Shown in pieces: positions 11,773-24,366 of a stretch of 64,000 nt of DNA; the stretch's first letter is position 1, and each line of letters begins with the position of its first letter. The translations under genes and the position numbers were made by a program. The notes under the pieces were generated by a model, which was not told the origin of the DNA, ran no database searches, and saw only the letters and a program-made list of their open reading frames with translations. The DNA comes from Datisca glomerata. Lineage: Eukaryota > Streptophyta > Magnoliopsida > Cucurbitales > Datiscaceae. The DNA lies in the NCBI GenBank assembly GCA_003255025.1, contig QANY01005796.1, positions 62,001-126,000 on the forward strand. The letters are read 5' to 3'.

Positions 11773-13067
11773 ATGACTGAAACACCAATAATTGATATTG
11801 AAGTAGCTGAAACCATTCTTACTCCTCCTCCTCCCATCAATCCTCTTTCATTTCTCAACAACTCTTTACCTACTCTTCCCAATACGCTCCCTGCAAACAT
11901 GGTGACAATCTTAATCAGGTTAGATCAAAATAATTATACATTATGGGAATTTCTGATACTGTCGATAGTTAGAGCTTTTGATTTGGAACCATTTTACTCG
12001 GTCCAAACTTGTTCACCACTCCATTAACCAGTCATCATATTATACCAAAAACCGAATGAACCTTTATCTTCAATCTAGAATTTATCAACTGGAGAAGAAC
12101 TAACCAAGACTTACTAAGTTGGCTCTTGGCTTCCATTACACAAGCCATGTTTGGACACGTAGTGATTTGTACTAGTTCAAGTGATGTATGAAGAACATTA
12201 GAAAAAAACTTTACCTCTCAATCAAAAGCAAGAATCCTTCAATTAAGACTTCTGCTATAGACTATAAAAAACGGAGCTCTATCAATCAATGATTATGTGC
12301 TTAATATGAGGTCCATTGCAGACATCATGTCTTCTACAGGCCAACTTATCACTGATGGAGATTTACTTTTGTATATCTTAGGAGGCCTAGGATCAGAAAC
12401 TGATCCTGTTGTAGTAAACTTAACATCTAGAGGTGATCATGTATCATTACATGAGGCACATTTAATGTTACAAAGTCATGAAATGAGGATAGGACAGTTA
12501 CTTGGCAACACTTCCATTGAAGCTCATAACCCAGCTGCTCATATGGAAAATTTCAATAGTGAAAGACAACCTACTCACCCTACTCTAATCAATCTAGACA
12601 AAGAGGCAATGGTGGAAATTTTAGAGAAAGAGGAAGAGGGAGAGGGATCAATGGGAATAGGCCTATGTGCCAAATATACAGAAGACCTGGACATTTTGCT
12701 TCTACCTGCAACAACACGTTTGATCCAAACTTTCAACCTACTGAGTTTTCCCAACTCAATTCACAACTGCCTCAACCCTACTCTTCTGGTCCCCCATCCC
12801 TACTCCTCTAATCATGGGAACATTCATAGATCTCCAAATGCTTTCACTACATCAACAAGCAATTTAGAGGACAAAGCATGCTACCTGGACCATGGAACTA
12901 ATCATCATATCACATCTGACCTAGCCAAACTCTATCTCAACGGTGACTACAAGGGTAAAGCAAAGGTTATGGTAGGAAATGGTAAGCACATGCATATGAC
13001 TCACATCGGTAAAAGCACACTACCCACCTCTAATAAATACATTTCACTCACACTAGATCAAATCTGA
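11773..13067 (+). pseudogene. Copia gag and protease (element B)
   Basis: The frame opens MTETPIIDIEVAETILTPPP and has LDQNNYTLWEFLILSIVRAF, a Gag N-terminal motif, ending at a TAA (12025-12027). The capsid (UBN2-type) part resumes as INDYVLNMRSIADIMSSTGQ, LLLYILGGLGSETDPVVVNL and LHEAHLMLQSHEMRI (12280-12510). Protease follows: ACYLDHGTNHHITSDLAKLY, where the usual DSG(A/T) catalytic triad reads DHG, then VMVGNGKHMHMTHIG. The DSG-to-DHG change would abolish a normal aspartic protease. Translation stops at 13065-13067. Confidence 0.87.
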
Positions 13068-13160
13068 TGTATTCCTTATGCTGCTAAGATCTTACTTAGT
13101 ATATCCAAATTAACCTCTAACAATCCCATTATTATAAAGTTTGATGCAACTTGTTGTCTT

Positions 13161-14080
13161 GTGAAGGATAAGATTTTGAAGAAGGTGCTTCTACATGGTG
13201 TTCTACATGAAGGGTTATCTCACTTTCCAGTCATTCACAGTGCTCAATCTCATGCCTTAGTGTCTAACAACAATTTCTTCAATCTTTTAGCTTTTATTTC
13301 TGTAAACAAAGTCAATCTTTGGCATCAAAGATTAGGCCATTCCTCTATCCTTGTTATGAGTCAAGTTTTTAAATCTGTTAAGTGTTCTAGTGTCAGCCCA
13401 AGTGCCTTAACCATTTGTGATTAAGGCACATCAATTTCCCTTTCAAATATCTAATACAAATGTTGTCACACCTCTCTATTTTGCATACTATAGTTTGGGG
13501 ACCTGCTCCTTGCTTGTCTAATTCAAGTTTCAGATATTATCTTAGCATTCTTAATGATTATACCAGATCCACTTGGATATTTCCTCTAAAAGCTAAAACA
13601 GAAGTCAAAGACACCATTCTTCATTTCAATGCCTATGTAGAAAGACAGTTCAATACCAAAATAAAAAGCATCCAAAGTGACTAGGCAATATAGTTTAAAC
13701 CTCTAATACCCTTTCTTAAACAACTTGGTATAATTTTTAGGCACCCTTGCCCCCATACACATGCTCAAAATGGAAGAATTGAAAGAAAACATAAAGACAT
13801 TATAGAAAAATGTCTTATGAACATACCAATAAAATTCTTCTTGCTCATTCTAAAATACCAATCAAATTCTGGTGGGAAGCATTTTCAACTACAACTTATC
13901 TTATGAACATCTTACCCACACTAGTCCTGTCAAACTTAAGTCTTATGAAAAGGCTTTTCACAAAGCATCTCAACATGATCGTCTTAAGGTTTTTGGGTGC
14001 TGCTGTTTTCCATTCTTCAGACCTTATACCTCTGTTAAACTTGATTTTCACAACAAGAAATGTGTTTTCTTAAGGTAAAA
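13161..14080 (+). pseudogene. Copia integrase (element B)
   Basis: GVLHEGLSHFPV and VNLWHQRLGHSSILVMSQVF give the pre-integrase HxxxH part, with one Cys before a TAA at 13422-13424. The core shows LNDYTRSTWIFPLKAKTEVK and IKSIQSD*, that is, the second catalytic Asp is followed at once by a stop. HPCPHTHAQNGRIERKHKDI continues in another frame (TPQQNG.AERKH in relatives, with the catalytic Glu as IERKH). KFWWEAFSTTTYLMN and LKVFGCCCFPFFRPY end the domain. Confidence 0.87.
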
Positions 14081-14299
14081 CCCATCTTACAAAGGGTATT
14101 TCAGTTTAGAACCCAAGATAAATAAGATTTATGTCTCTAAAAGTGTCATTTTTAATTAAACTGGCTTCAATACAAAGATCTCATTGACACTGTCACAAAT
14201 AATTCTCCTATCACTCAACCTATACTTGTGACACCTCCTTCATTTCATAGCTCTTTCTAAGTTCCATGTCATGTTCTAGCATCCCCAGTTCACAATGAT

Positions 14300-15463
14300 T
14301 ACCCTGCAGCATCACCATCTTTGCAAGCTTGCTCTTCATCAACAACCATTGGTTTAACTCATACGACAGGTAATCTCTCACCTAATGTTTCTACTCTTGG
14401 TTCAGTTTCACCAAATTACAGTTTCCCTGATAACAATATACCTTTTTATTTCTCTCCTTCCCAATCACCATCCCCACTTCCCATCAATAATACCATTATG
14501 AGCTTCGTGCATCCCATGCTTACCAGATCTAAGACATGATATTTGAAACCCAAAGCCTTTAATTCAACCACATTGCACAATTCAGAACCTTAGACTGTGC
14601 AAGAAGATCTTGGTGATCCACACTGGCTAGTTGCTATACAAACTGAGTATCAAGCCCTTATATCTAATCAAACATGGACACTTGTACCTTTTGATCCAAA
14701 CCAGACAGTGGAAATAGATGGATTTTAAAAGTTAAGCATAACTGAGATGGAACAGTTCATATACAAGGCCAGATTAGTGACCAAGGGGTTTCAACAACAA
14801 CTTGGTATTAACTGCTTTGAGACCTTTATTCATGTCCTTAAACCTTGCACCCTTAGAGTGATGCTAACTTTAGTAGTCTGTAAAGGATGAGATGTGCAGT
14901 AGCTTGACATCAACAATGCTTTCTTGCATGATGATCTCAATAAGATAATGTTTATAGAACAACCTCAAGAATTCATCAGTCCTTCAAAGCCCAAGCATGT
15001 ATGCAGGTTGAATAAGGCTTTTTATGGCCTCAAACATACCCCGAGGGCATCCTATGAGAAACTAAAGTGAACATTAAACATATGGGATTTTCATCACTCT
15101 CTATTAGATACATCTCTCTTCCTGATGTTCTCAAAAGGTGCCATACTTCTTGTTCTAATCTATGTGGATGATATATTCATCACAAGGAGTGATCCAACAC
15201 AAACTCAACAACTCATCTCCAAGCTAGCCACTCAATTGGTTTCACTCTCTTACTTCTTGGGGTTTGAAGCTTATAGGGACTCTTCAGGACTTTACTTAAC
15301 TCAAACCAAGTATCTCAATGATATCCTTCACAAGGCAAGCGTGGCGGAAGCTAAGAGTAGTCCAACACCTATGTTCCCAACTCATAAGCTCAATGCTTCT
15401 AGTTCTCCTTTCATAGTGCCATCATTTTACAAAAGCCTCATTGGCTCCTTGCAGTAGCTTACC
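14300..15463 (+). pseudogene. Copia linker and reverse transcriptase (element B)
   Basis: A Ser/Pro-rich linker (14321-14539) ends HPMLTRSKT, the common 'H.M.TRSK' border before RT. RT then reads WLVAIQTEYQALISNQTWTL, ARLVTKGFQQQLGINCFETF, LDINNAFLHDDLNKIMFIEQ, VCRLNKAFYGLKHTPRA and YVDDIFITRSD. The YVDD catalytic box is intact at 15161-15172. YLTQTKYLNDILHKASVAEA and SPFIVPSFYKSLIGSLQ follow, then TAG. Stops (for example after 'EIDGF' and in 'LVVCKG*') break the frame. Confidence 0.9.
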
Positions 15464-15788
15464 ATGACTAGGCCAGACATAGCCTTCACAGTCAACAAGC
15501 TAAGTCAGTATCTCTCTAATTCAACCAATGATCACTGGAAAGTATGCAAAAGGCTTTTAAGGTACTTAAAGGGTACCCCACATCATGGTCTCCAATTCAC
15601 TCCAACTTCTAATCTTACACTAGAAGCATACTCAGATGGATATTGGGCATCCTCCATGGATGACAGGAAATCTACAACTCGCTAGGAGGCAACCTTATCA
15701 CCTGGAGCTCATGAGAATAACCTGTGGTAGTAAGGTTTAGTGCAGAAGCTGAATACACGGCCCTTGCTCACACCTGCAGTGAAATCAT
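15464..15788 (+). pseudogene. RNase H of element B, 5' part before the A2 insertion
   Basis: MTRPDIAFTVNKLSQYLSNS, LLRYLKGTPHHGLQFTPTSN and LEAYSDGYWASSMDDRKSTT are the start of copia RNase H (catalytic Asp in the AYSD motif). After a TAG and a short shift the frame gives AEYTALAHTCSEI and is cut inside the next codon by the TG of element A2 at 15789. The remainder is at 24035-24366. Confidence 0.92.
15784..15788. repeat. Target-site duplication of A2, left copy (ATCAT)
   Basis: ATCAT directly precedes the LTR start TGTTGGGGG and is repeated at 24030-24034 directly after the other LTR's terminal CCAACA. Confidence 0.95.
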
Positions 15789-17971
15789 TGTTGGGGGTTA
15801 TGCCCCTAAAGCATGTGTATTGACAATTTGATATGAAAATTAATGAGGATTACATTTTTCTTATAATTGTTCTTTTAAATTATTGTTGAATAATTTATAT
15901 AAATATCTAAAAATTCCATATTCATTAATAAGACTATGATCTTGTATTAGTATGAGAAGATTAAGATCATAGATAATGAATAAAATTGTCAGCAACATAT
16001 TAAAGTATGAAATTTTTAATGAATGATTATTTGTACAGTTCACTAAGTATTATGAATGCGTGTATCTAGATTTGGATCATTGATGTGGATAAACATCTTA
16101 GTGAATATACTTCATATAATGAGATTATATATGATTGAACTGATATGAATTAATATCTTTATCAACATGGCGTTTATCATAAAAATTTAACATACATCAA
16201 TTCGATGATCATATGTAGATCAGTTTGAATACTGAGTAGTCATGAACTCCTATACATGTCTACTGGATCTTTTGATTCACTCGTTAATGTTTGTTTGTTA
16301 AACAGACTAGTAACTTTGTTTCAGAGATTCACTGATATGAATGGCTGGGAACATGATATTACAATATTTAGAATCTAAGCTTTTCTAACACATCATATAT
16401 TGGTTCCCTTAATTGTTAATTCTGAAACTGAATGGTTATTGAGCTCAAATTTATAATAAGATGATAAATTAGTCATTCACTAGTGGATTAATGATACTTA
16501 AGGATCAAAAGGTGATTAGAAGGGTAAAATGATAACTTTGACCAGTTTTAATTTACGAACCAATATTTAAGGGAAAGAACTACATGAATTGATTATATCA
16601 GTGAATTAAATGAGAATACTTTGTAAATATATTCTATAATCACTAAGAGTTCAATTTCATATTTATAGTGAAGTAATAAATGAATTAATAAATAAGATTA
16701 TTTAATTAAAGAGTTTAATTAATAATCTATTTTATTAGAGTTTAGGATTATAGGTTCATGATCTCTAAGTCACTTATATACTATGCAGTCTAGGGTGTGA
16801 ATATTTCAGGACATAAGAAAATGACTGACTTGTAAATGAATTTTTATTCTGGGGCAAGTACATAATTATGAGATAATTATTTGTGATTAATTAATTAAGA
16901 ATTAATTAATTGAAGTATTTATATATATATATATATATATAATTTTCAGAAATGTTATATATATAAATAATTATAGATTATTTTTTTAAATTATCGATAA
17001 GTGAGACAAAATATCTAATTTGTGAAATTAGATAATTAAATTATTATTATTGGATAATTATTTGGATCAACTAAATCTGTTATTTGTGAAATAAAATATA
17101 ATTTCTTTAATATGGATAATCATATATGTTAATTTTGAATTAACTAATCTCCGGATATTTTTCTGAACAAAATAAATATTTAGTTTACAGTAATTGCCAC
17201 GTGTCGATCAATAATTGAGAATCATAGATCACCATGGATTGTTGTAGTGTTATGTGCCATGTAGCACTACAGTTGTGTACTATTATACAGCGGGTCCCAT
17301 TGTATTGAGCAATTTAAAATTAAGTATTAATTTTTAATTGTTCCTAAATATCTGATACATCATTATCTAGAATAAGATATATATTTTATTTGAATGGCAT
17401 TGGTTGATGAATCAATTAATAAGATCATCAGAGAATTGAGTTGTGAACACAATTACTCAGAGTGATTTTTCTTCAATTAATAGTTAATCAAATCTCTAAA
17501 ACAATAATTATCACGTTCTTTTTTAGAATCATCTTACAAAAAATTTTCTCAGTAAATCACTAGATCTCATGTGTTGAGTACATCTAGAGACAGAAAAAAT
17601 ATCTTGTAATATTCTACATCCCCACACACGTCCTAGTGCACTGGAGATTGACTTGGAAGTTCTTGGTGTGGATCTCACAGTCTACTGATCGTTAAAATGG
17701 TTTCATGAGACTGATGATCGATCGATTTTGCAAGGACATTTGATTAAGACTACAAGAGGAATATGATTCCTAACCTTGTATGTTGTAGATTTAATATATA
17801 AATATATAATGGATCCTAACTCATTGAAAAGTGTTTTCAATAAAAAAATATTTCTTAAAAGGGTTGCGCAATTCTCGTTTTATTAAAAGATTCAATTTTT
17901 ATTAAACGTTTAATTTTTAAAATGGCCACGCGCCACACGCTTCCGCTGTGCACGCACCGCGATAACAAACA
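15789..17971 (+). repeat. 5' LTR of element A2
   Basis: It runs from TGTTGGGGGTTATGCC to GATAACAAACA, about 2.18 kb. The first 1.4 kb parallels the A1 LTRs. The last part (CACGCGCCACACGCTTCCGC...) matches 2540-2581 and 23985-24029. A TA dinucleotide run lies at about 16920-16940. Confidence 0.93.
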
Positions 17972-19645
17972 AGTGGTATCAGAGTGGTCTATATATATTT
18001 ATATGTAAAATGTGTGAGTTTTCTCATTATTCATATAATATGAGATATGTATGAATGGAAGAATGATTATATGTTTTGAAGGTATGGAAAATAATGGATC
18101 GTTAATTGTATGGTGATTATTGGGTTAGGCTTTGTGCTTTAATTTTTTTCCTTAGAACTTGTGTAAGCCATTTTGGGACGTAGGAATTTTTTATAATTTT
18201 ATTTTGAATATTTTTGTAATTATTCCGATGCGAGAAGACGAAAAATGCACGGGATGAATGATGGAGGAAAAAGAAAAAAATATGAATTCTCTTAGAATTC
18301 TAGCGTTGGCGCCGCCAAATTTGAAAACTGGCAATTTCGACGATGTCACTGGAAAATCGGCGTTGGCAGCCGGTGGTGTTTGGTGGCCGGCGACGGTAGA
18401 TCCAGTGGTGTGTGGTGGTCAGTGGCAACTGTTGAGGGAAGTTTCACATAAACCCTGATACCAACTAACCCTATCACTGCAGATTTTAATAATATTTGAG
18501 AGATATGTATCCTTGAAGTCCACTTTGTAATTTTATTTTTTTATTTTAAGAGTTGTAATTTAGAAATACCCAATAGTCACTCGGTCCATTATTATCTTAT
18601 TTAATTGTTAAATAATTGTTTTAATTGTTATGTTTGATAACATGTCCATGCATTAGTCGATCACATGTCATGCATGAAAATCTCACATAATTTTATTTGG
18701 TCATGCATTAAAATCCTAATATGTCCATGGATTTATTAGGATTGTCCTAATATGTTTACATGTATTGTTTTATGAAATCAGTAGCATGTAAACTGCTAGG
18801 TTTTAATTAGTTAAAACTTGGTAATCACACCACACTAAGGGTTATAGTAACATTTAGGATAATCGACTTTAGTAAAAGAGTTTTACTAAAATTTGATGAA
18901 TAAAATTAATTAGTAAATCTAAGTTCACTTAATTATGACTTAGGCGCTTTAGAATGTGTAATGAGCTTAGACCAATGAGATTTGTATAACTAATTATTAA
19001 ATATTCATAGAGTTATTATTTTAACCAATGATTAATTTGGAATTAATTAATTAGTTATAAAATGGAAACACATGATCCCTAAATAGTGAGTGAGTGAATA
19101 TTGACATGTCAATGTAACCTATAATCTCCATCATTAGTACAACACTGTGAGGTGCAGTAAGGGCCTCAAGACGGCTTTGTTTTAATCCTCCTAAGCAAGG
19201 TTTCAAGCTGTACCAATACCAAGGTTGGACTTCTTAAAAAGATAAGAGGAAGTGATGTAGTTTAGTTTTGACCGATTCTAGGCGACATTCTAAATGAAAT
19301 TATGAAATTTAAAATGATAGGTTACACTCATAAAGTCACAATTAAGCTTTCATGTGGATAGTTGTGTGACTTGACCGAACAAGTGATATCTTATTGTTAA
19401 AAGAGAAAATAGAAGATGTTTTAATTTTTAATAAATAAGGATGAGAATATCTCATAGACAGTTTGAGGTTAATCTGACTGACCCTAAGATAGCACATTAA
19501 TCATTGGGTTGCCTTATCGTGATTAGTAAATGTTAAATCTGTGTGTTTATTATGTTGTATTCATGAATCACGTTTACTTTTTGAATTCTAGATATTTATC
19601 AAATTTATTGAATCTTGTATGTTTTAAATTTTAGTTATTATTATT
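17972..19645 (+). other. Leader of A2 with intact primer-binding site
   Basis: TGGTATCAGAGTGG at 17974-17987 is a primer site for initiator-Met tRNA. The leader contains a GC-richer island (18300-18430) with a short open frame (18258-18458, no recognised domain). It also carries the two motifs CTGACCCTAAGATAGCAC (19477) and GACCGATTCTAGGCGACAT (19269), counterparts of the motif pair in A1. Confidence 0.78.
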
Positions 19646-20270
19646 ATGTCTATCATGAGCAACCATGATATTACTTTACTCGCTCTTGAGGAATTGAATG
19701 GTGATAATTTGGTACGTTAAAAATCAAATGTGAACTTAATGCTAATTTATGAGAATCATAAGTTCGTTCTGACTGAGAAATGTTCTGAGGAGCTCGCTGC
19801 TAATGCCCCTAAAAATGATATGGACAAATATGATACTTGGATCATATCAAATAACAAGGCCAAGTGCTACATGCTTATGAGCATGAATCATGATCTGAGA
19901 ACCAAGCATCAAAGCATGGAGACTGCCTATGAGATTAAAGAATCTCTATAGGCGATGTTTGGGCAACAGTTTGATCAAAGTAGTCATGAGGCCACTAAGA
20001 GCTATATGACGACTAAGATGAGAAAGGGTACTTCTGTGCGAGAACATATTTTGAACATGATCAACATAATGCACGAAGCAAAATTATATGGGGCGACCAT
20101 TTTTTAGCGGACTCAAGTTAACATTATACTTTAGTCGTTCACACCAGCTTTTTCTACGTCCACGACCAACTATGTTATGAACAAGTTGCAATTCAACATG
20201 ACTCAATTGTTGAATGAACTATAAACTTTTGAGTCACAACCTTAGAATGATCACATAGGGTGAGGCAAAG
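19646..20270 (+). pseudogene. Copia gag (A2)
   Basis: The ATG at 19646 opens MSIMSNHDITLLALEELNGD, the family's N-terminus, with a TAA soon after (NLVR*). It continues NVNLMLIYENHKFVLTEKCS, DKYDTWIISNNKAKCYMLMS, METAYEIKESL*AMFGQQFD, KMRKGTSVREHILNMINIMH, and TNYVMNKLQFNMTQLLNEL. This is the whole UBN2-type capsid region. Five or so stops prevent translation. The zinc knuckle is missing because the frame joins RT at about 20285. Confidence 0.88.
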
Positions 20271-20271
20271 A

Positions 20272-20296
20272 CATCGCCAAAAGTCATCGCCAAAAG
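20272..20296 (+). repeat. 12-bp direct repeat at the gag-RT deletion junction
   Basis: CATCGCCAAAAG occurs at 20272-20283 and again at 20285-20296, exactly where Gag sequence gives way to RT (GVDYEQTFSLMAILKSIRIL). This is a likely scar of template switching or slippage at the breakpoint. Confidence 0.75.
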
Positions 20297-21056
20297 GAAG
20301 GAGTCGATTATGAACAGACATTCTCTCTTATGGCCATACTCAAATCTATTCGCATCCTTTTGTCTATAGCTACTAGTTTTGACTATGAGATATGACAAAT
20401 GGACGTCAAGACAACTTTTCTATATGACTAGTTTGAATAAATCATCTATATGATGCAACCAGAAGGGTTCATACAAAAGGGACAAGATCAGAAAGTATGC
20501 AAATGGCTTAAATCCATTTATGGGTTAAAGGAAGTATTTAGATCTTAGAATCTTACATTTGATGAGATTATAAAGTTTTATGACTTCGAGCAAAATTTTG
20601 AAGAAGCTTGTGTTCATAAATACATCACAAATAAGATAATGATTTTATTCATTCTTTACGATGATATTCTACTCATTGAGAATGATGTAGAAACTCTCTC
20701 AAAAGTAAATAGATGGTTAGCTGAGAAATTTCAAATAAAAGATTTGGGAGAAGCGAGCTATGTTCTAATAAGTTGTTGGAGAGATTCTCTATGGATAATT
20801 TCAAGAAATATCAACTACTAACCAGACATGGAATTGTCCTCTCCAAGGAACAATATCCTAAGACACCTCAAGAGGAAGATGATTTGAGAAAAGTTCTCTA
20901 TGTTTCAGTAGCTGGAAGTCTCATGTATGTCATGTTGTGTACGAGATCGGACATCTATTAGGCAGTGGGAATTATCAGTCATTATCAATCGAATCCAGCT
21001 TTGGAACAATGGATTACAGTAAAGCACAGTCTCAAGTATCTTAGGAGAATGAGAAA
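20285..21056 (+). pseudogene. Copia reverse transcriptase (A2), N-terminally deleted
   Basis: RT begins at EGVDYEQTFSLMAILKSIRI and continues IYMMQPEGFIQKGQDQKVCK, LKSIYGLKE and ILYDDILLIEND. The catalytic box here is YDDI, with the residue before DD (Val of YVDD) missing. NRWLAEKFQIKDLGEASYVL then skips the 'GIRI...SQASYIDK' segment, because VL is followed at once by the 'LERFSMDNFKKYQ' part. VAGSLMYVMLCTRSDIY ends at a TAG (20959-20961). Confidence 0.88.
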
Positions 21057-21944
21057 CTATATGCTTGTTTATTCAGGTGAAGACCTAAACCGCACTAAAT
21101 ATACTGATTTTGATTTTCAATGAGATAGAGATAGTCAAAAGTCAACGTCTGAATCAACATTCACCCTAAGTGGATGAGTTATAGTCTGGAGAAGTATTTA
21201 ACAATCTAGCATTGTGAATTCCACTATGAAAGCCGAATATATAGCGGCTTGTAAAGCTGTGAAGAAGCGGTATGGCTCAAAAAATTCTATACTGATCTAG
21301 AAGTAGTTCTAGATATGGACAAGCCACTGATCATGTACTGTGATAACAGTGGGGCGGTAGTAAATTCAAAGGAATCGAAGAGTTACAAGAGGGTGAACAC
21401 ATAAAGAGGAAATATCATCTTGTACTATATGTTTGTTTATTCATGTGCAGACCTGAACCCCACTGGATATACTGATTTTGATTTTCAATCAGATAGAGAT
21501 AGTCAGAAGTCGACGTCTGGATCAGTATTCACCCTAAGTGGAGGAGCTGCAGTTTGGAGAAGTATTAAATAATCCAGCATTGCAGATTTCACTATGGAAG
21601 CTGAATATATAACGGCTTGTGAAGCTGCGAAAGAAACGGTATGGCTCAAAAAGTTCTATACTAATATGGAAGTGGTTTTAGATATGGACAAGTCCATAAT
21701 CTTGTACTGTGATAACAGTGAGGCGGTAGCGAATTTTAAGGAACTGAGGAGTTATAAGAGGGGCAAGTATATAGAGAGGAAATATCATATTGTAAGAGAG
21801 ATCGTGAATCGAGTGGATGTGACTGTTATGAAGATATCGTCGGAACAAAACCTGAATGATCCTTTTTTAAAGACATTTCATGCGATGTCATTTGAGGGTC
21901 ACGTGTGCAAAATAAGATTAAGAGAGATGTCATATTTACTTTAA
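21057..21944 (+). pseudogene. Copia RNase H with tandem duplication (A2)
   Basis: Two successive copies of the RNase H core are present with period 368: 21057-21424 and 21425 to about 21792. Each starts CTATATG(C/T)TTGTTTATTCA and ends GGAAATATCAT(C/A)TTGTA. Each encodes the YTD.DF..DRDSQKSTS.S.F, MEAEYITACEAAK-like and YCDNS.AV stretches. Copy 1 has several stops. Copy 2 has a longer open frame (21594-21944) that runs into IERKYHIVREIVNRVDVTVM and FEGHVCKIRLREMSYLL, the normal C-terminus. Confidence 0.92.
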
Positions 21945-21958
21945 GGCAAGTGGGAGAT

Positions 21959-24029
21959 TATTGGGGGTTATGCCCTCAAAGCATGAGTATTGACATTTGA
22001 TATGAAATTTAATGAGAATTACATTTTTTTAGAATTGTTCTTTTAAAGTATTGTTGAATAACTTATATAAATATCTGAAAATTTCATATTCATTAATGAT
22101 ACTATGATCTTGTATTAGTACGTGATGATTAAGATCATAGATATGACTAACATTATCAGCAATATATTAAAGTATGAAATCTTTAATGAATGGTTGCTAG
22201 TACAGTTCGCTAAACATTATGAATGCAATCTAGATCCAGATCATTGATGTGAATAGACATCTTCGAGAATGTACTTTATATTATGAGATTATATATGAAT
22301 GAACATATGTGAATTAATATATTTATCAACGTGCTATTTATCATAAAGATTTAATACACATCAATTCAATGATCATATGTAGATTAGTCTGAATTCTAAG
22401 TAGTCATGAACTCTTATACATGTCTAAATGATCTTTTGATTCACTCGTTAAGGTCTATTTGTAAAACAAGCTAGTGGCTTTTTTTTAGAGATTTAGTGAT
22501 ATAGATGGCTCGGAACACGATCTTATAAGATTTGGAATACACGTTTTCCTAACAGATCGTATATTGGTTCCCTTAAGTGTTATTTCTGGAACTGAATGGT
22601 TATTGAGCTCAAATTTATAATAAGATTAAAAATTAGCCATTCACTAGTGGATTAATGGTACTTAAAGATCAAGAGTTAATTAGAATGTTAAAACGATAAC
22701 TTTGACCAGTTCAAATTTACGAACCAATAATTAGAGGACGGAACTACATGAATTGATTATATCAGTGGACTACATAAAAATACTCTGTAAATATATTCTA
22801 TAATCACTAAGAATTCAATTCTATATTTATAGTGGAGTAATACTAGAATTAATAAATAAGATTATTTAATTAAAGAGTTTAATTAATAATTTAGTTTATT
22901 GGAGCTTAGGATTATAGGTCCATGGTCCCAAGTTACCTCTATACTACGTAGTCTAGAGTGTAAATATTCCAAGACATTAGAAAAAGACTGACTTTTAAAG
23001 TAAATTTTATTCTGAGGCAAGTACATAATTATGAGATAATTATGTGTGATTAATTAATGAGATCTGTTAATTTTTAATTAACTAATATCTAGATATTTTA
23101 CCGATTAAAATAAATATTTAGTTTGCGGTAATTATCATATTTTCATAAATGATTGAGAATCATAGATCACCATGGAATACTGTAGTATCACGTGGCACTA
23201 CAACAATATACGTGTAACACTGCAATGTCACATGAGACTGCACTGTGGCGTGACACACATTGCCGTGAGGCCCTGTGTTGCTTCACGCAAACTGTAGTGC
23301 GGTGTGGCACTGCAATTGTGCACCATTATACAGTGAGTCCCACTGTATTGGATAATTTGAAATTAAACATTAATTTTTAATTATCTCTAAATATATGATT
23401 CGTCATTATTTAAAATAAGATACATATTTCATTTGAATGACATGTGTTGATGAATCAGTTGATAAGATCTATAGTTGATTAATCAGAGAATCATGTTGTG
23501 AACACAATTACTCAGAGTGAGTTTTCTATGATTAATGGTTAATCAAATCTTTAAAAGAATAATCATCACGTTCATTTAGAGAATCATCTCACAAAAGTCA
23601 TTTTCAGTAAATCTCTAGATCTCATGTGTTAAGTACATTTAGATATAGATTAAGTGCCTTGTAATATTTTACGTGCCCACACACATCCTAATACGTTGAG
23701 GATTGACTTGAAAGATCTTGTTATGATTCTTAGAGTCTACTGATCGTTGGAACGGTTTCACGAGACAAATGAACGATTGGTTTTGTAAGGATGCTTGATT
23801 AAGACTATAAGAGGCATATGATTCCTATCCTTGTATGTTGTGAATTTAACATATAAATATATAATGGATCCTGATAGATTGAAAAGAGTTTTCAATAAAA
23901 AAAAATTTTGTTATCGTGGCATTGCACAATTTTTGTTTTATTAAAAGATTTGATTTTTATTAAAAATTTAGTTTTTAAAATGACCACGCGCCACATGCTT
24001 CCGCCGCGCTCGTGCCGTGACGACCAACA
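21959..24029 (+). repeat. 3' LTR of element A2
   Basis: It follows the purine tract GGCAAGTGGGAGAT and starts TATTGGGGGTTATGCCC (the G of the terminal TG has become A). It ends GACGACCAACA. It aligns with 15789-17971 and is about 0.1 kb shorter. Confidence 0.93.
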
Positions 24030-24366
24030 ATCATGTGGCTTACTACTCTTTTTGGTGAACTTAACTTTAAACTACCCTCAATACCAATAATTTGGTGTGA
24101 TAATCAGAGTGTTCTCTTATTGGCTTCAAATCTTGTGTTTCACTTTAGAACCAAACATATCGAGCTAGACATCCATTTCATCTGTGAGAAGATTCTATCA
24201 AAGGTTCTCGAGGTTAGATACGTGTCATCTACTTCACAACTTGCTGATATTCTAACTAAACATTTGCCACCAAGTTCTTTTCAAGCTCTCAGCTCCAAGC
24301 TCAAGGTGTCACCACTACCCTTTCGCTTGAGGGGGCTTTTAAACCAACTGCATACTTGTCTCAATT
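24030..24366 (+). pseudogene. RNase H of element B, 3' part after the A2 insertion
   Basis: 24030-24034 is the right copy of the ATCAT duplication. MWLTTLFGELNFKLPSIPII, WCDNQSVLLLASNLVFHFRT, KHIELDIHFICEKILSKVLE, YVSSTSQLADILTKHLPPSS and SPLPFRLRGLL complete the domain begun at 15464. This half is open up to TAG at 24366-24368, past the purine tract GAGGGGGC (24329-24336). Confidence 0.92.

Larger units (their letters stand above)
15789..24029 (+). mobile_element. Ty1/copia element A2 (family A), nested in B
   Basis: Complete at both ends: LTRs 15789-17971 and 21959-24029, an ATCAT duplication, a canonical primer site, leader, gag, RT and RNase H. Gag is fused directly to RT by an internal deletion that removes zinc knuckle, protease and integrase. 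RNase H is partly duplicated in tandem. Stops are frequent. Mobilisation would have needed proteins in trans, unless the deletions arose after insertion. It inserted into an existing copy of B, so it is the younger of the two. Confidence 0.95.

Noticed and set aside
18258..18458. 66-residue frame in the A2 leader as an accessory protein
   Set aside because: The matching GC-rich island in A1 has no equivalent open frame, so it is more likely non-coding leader.
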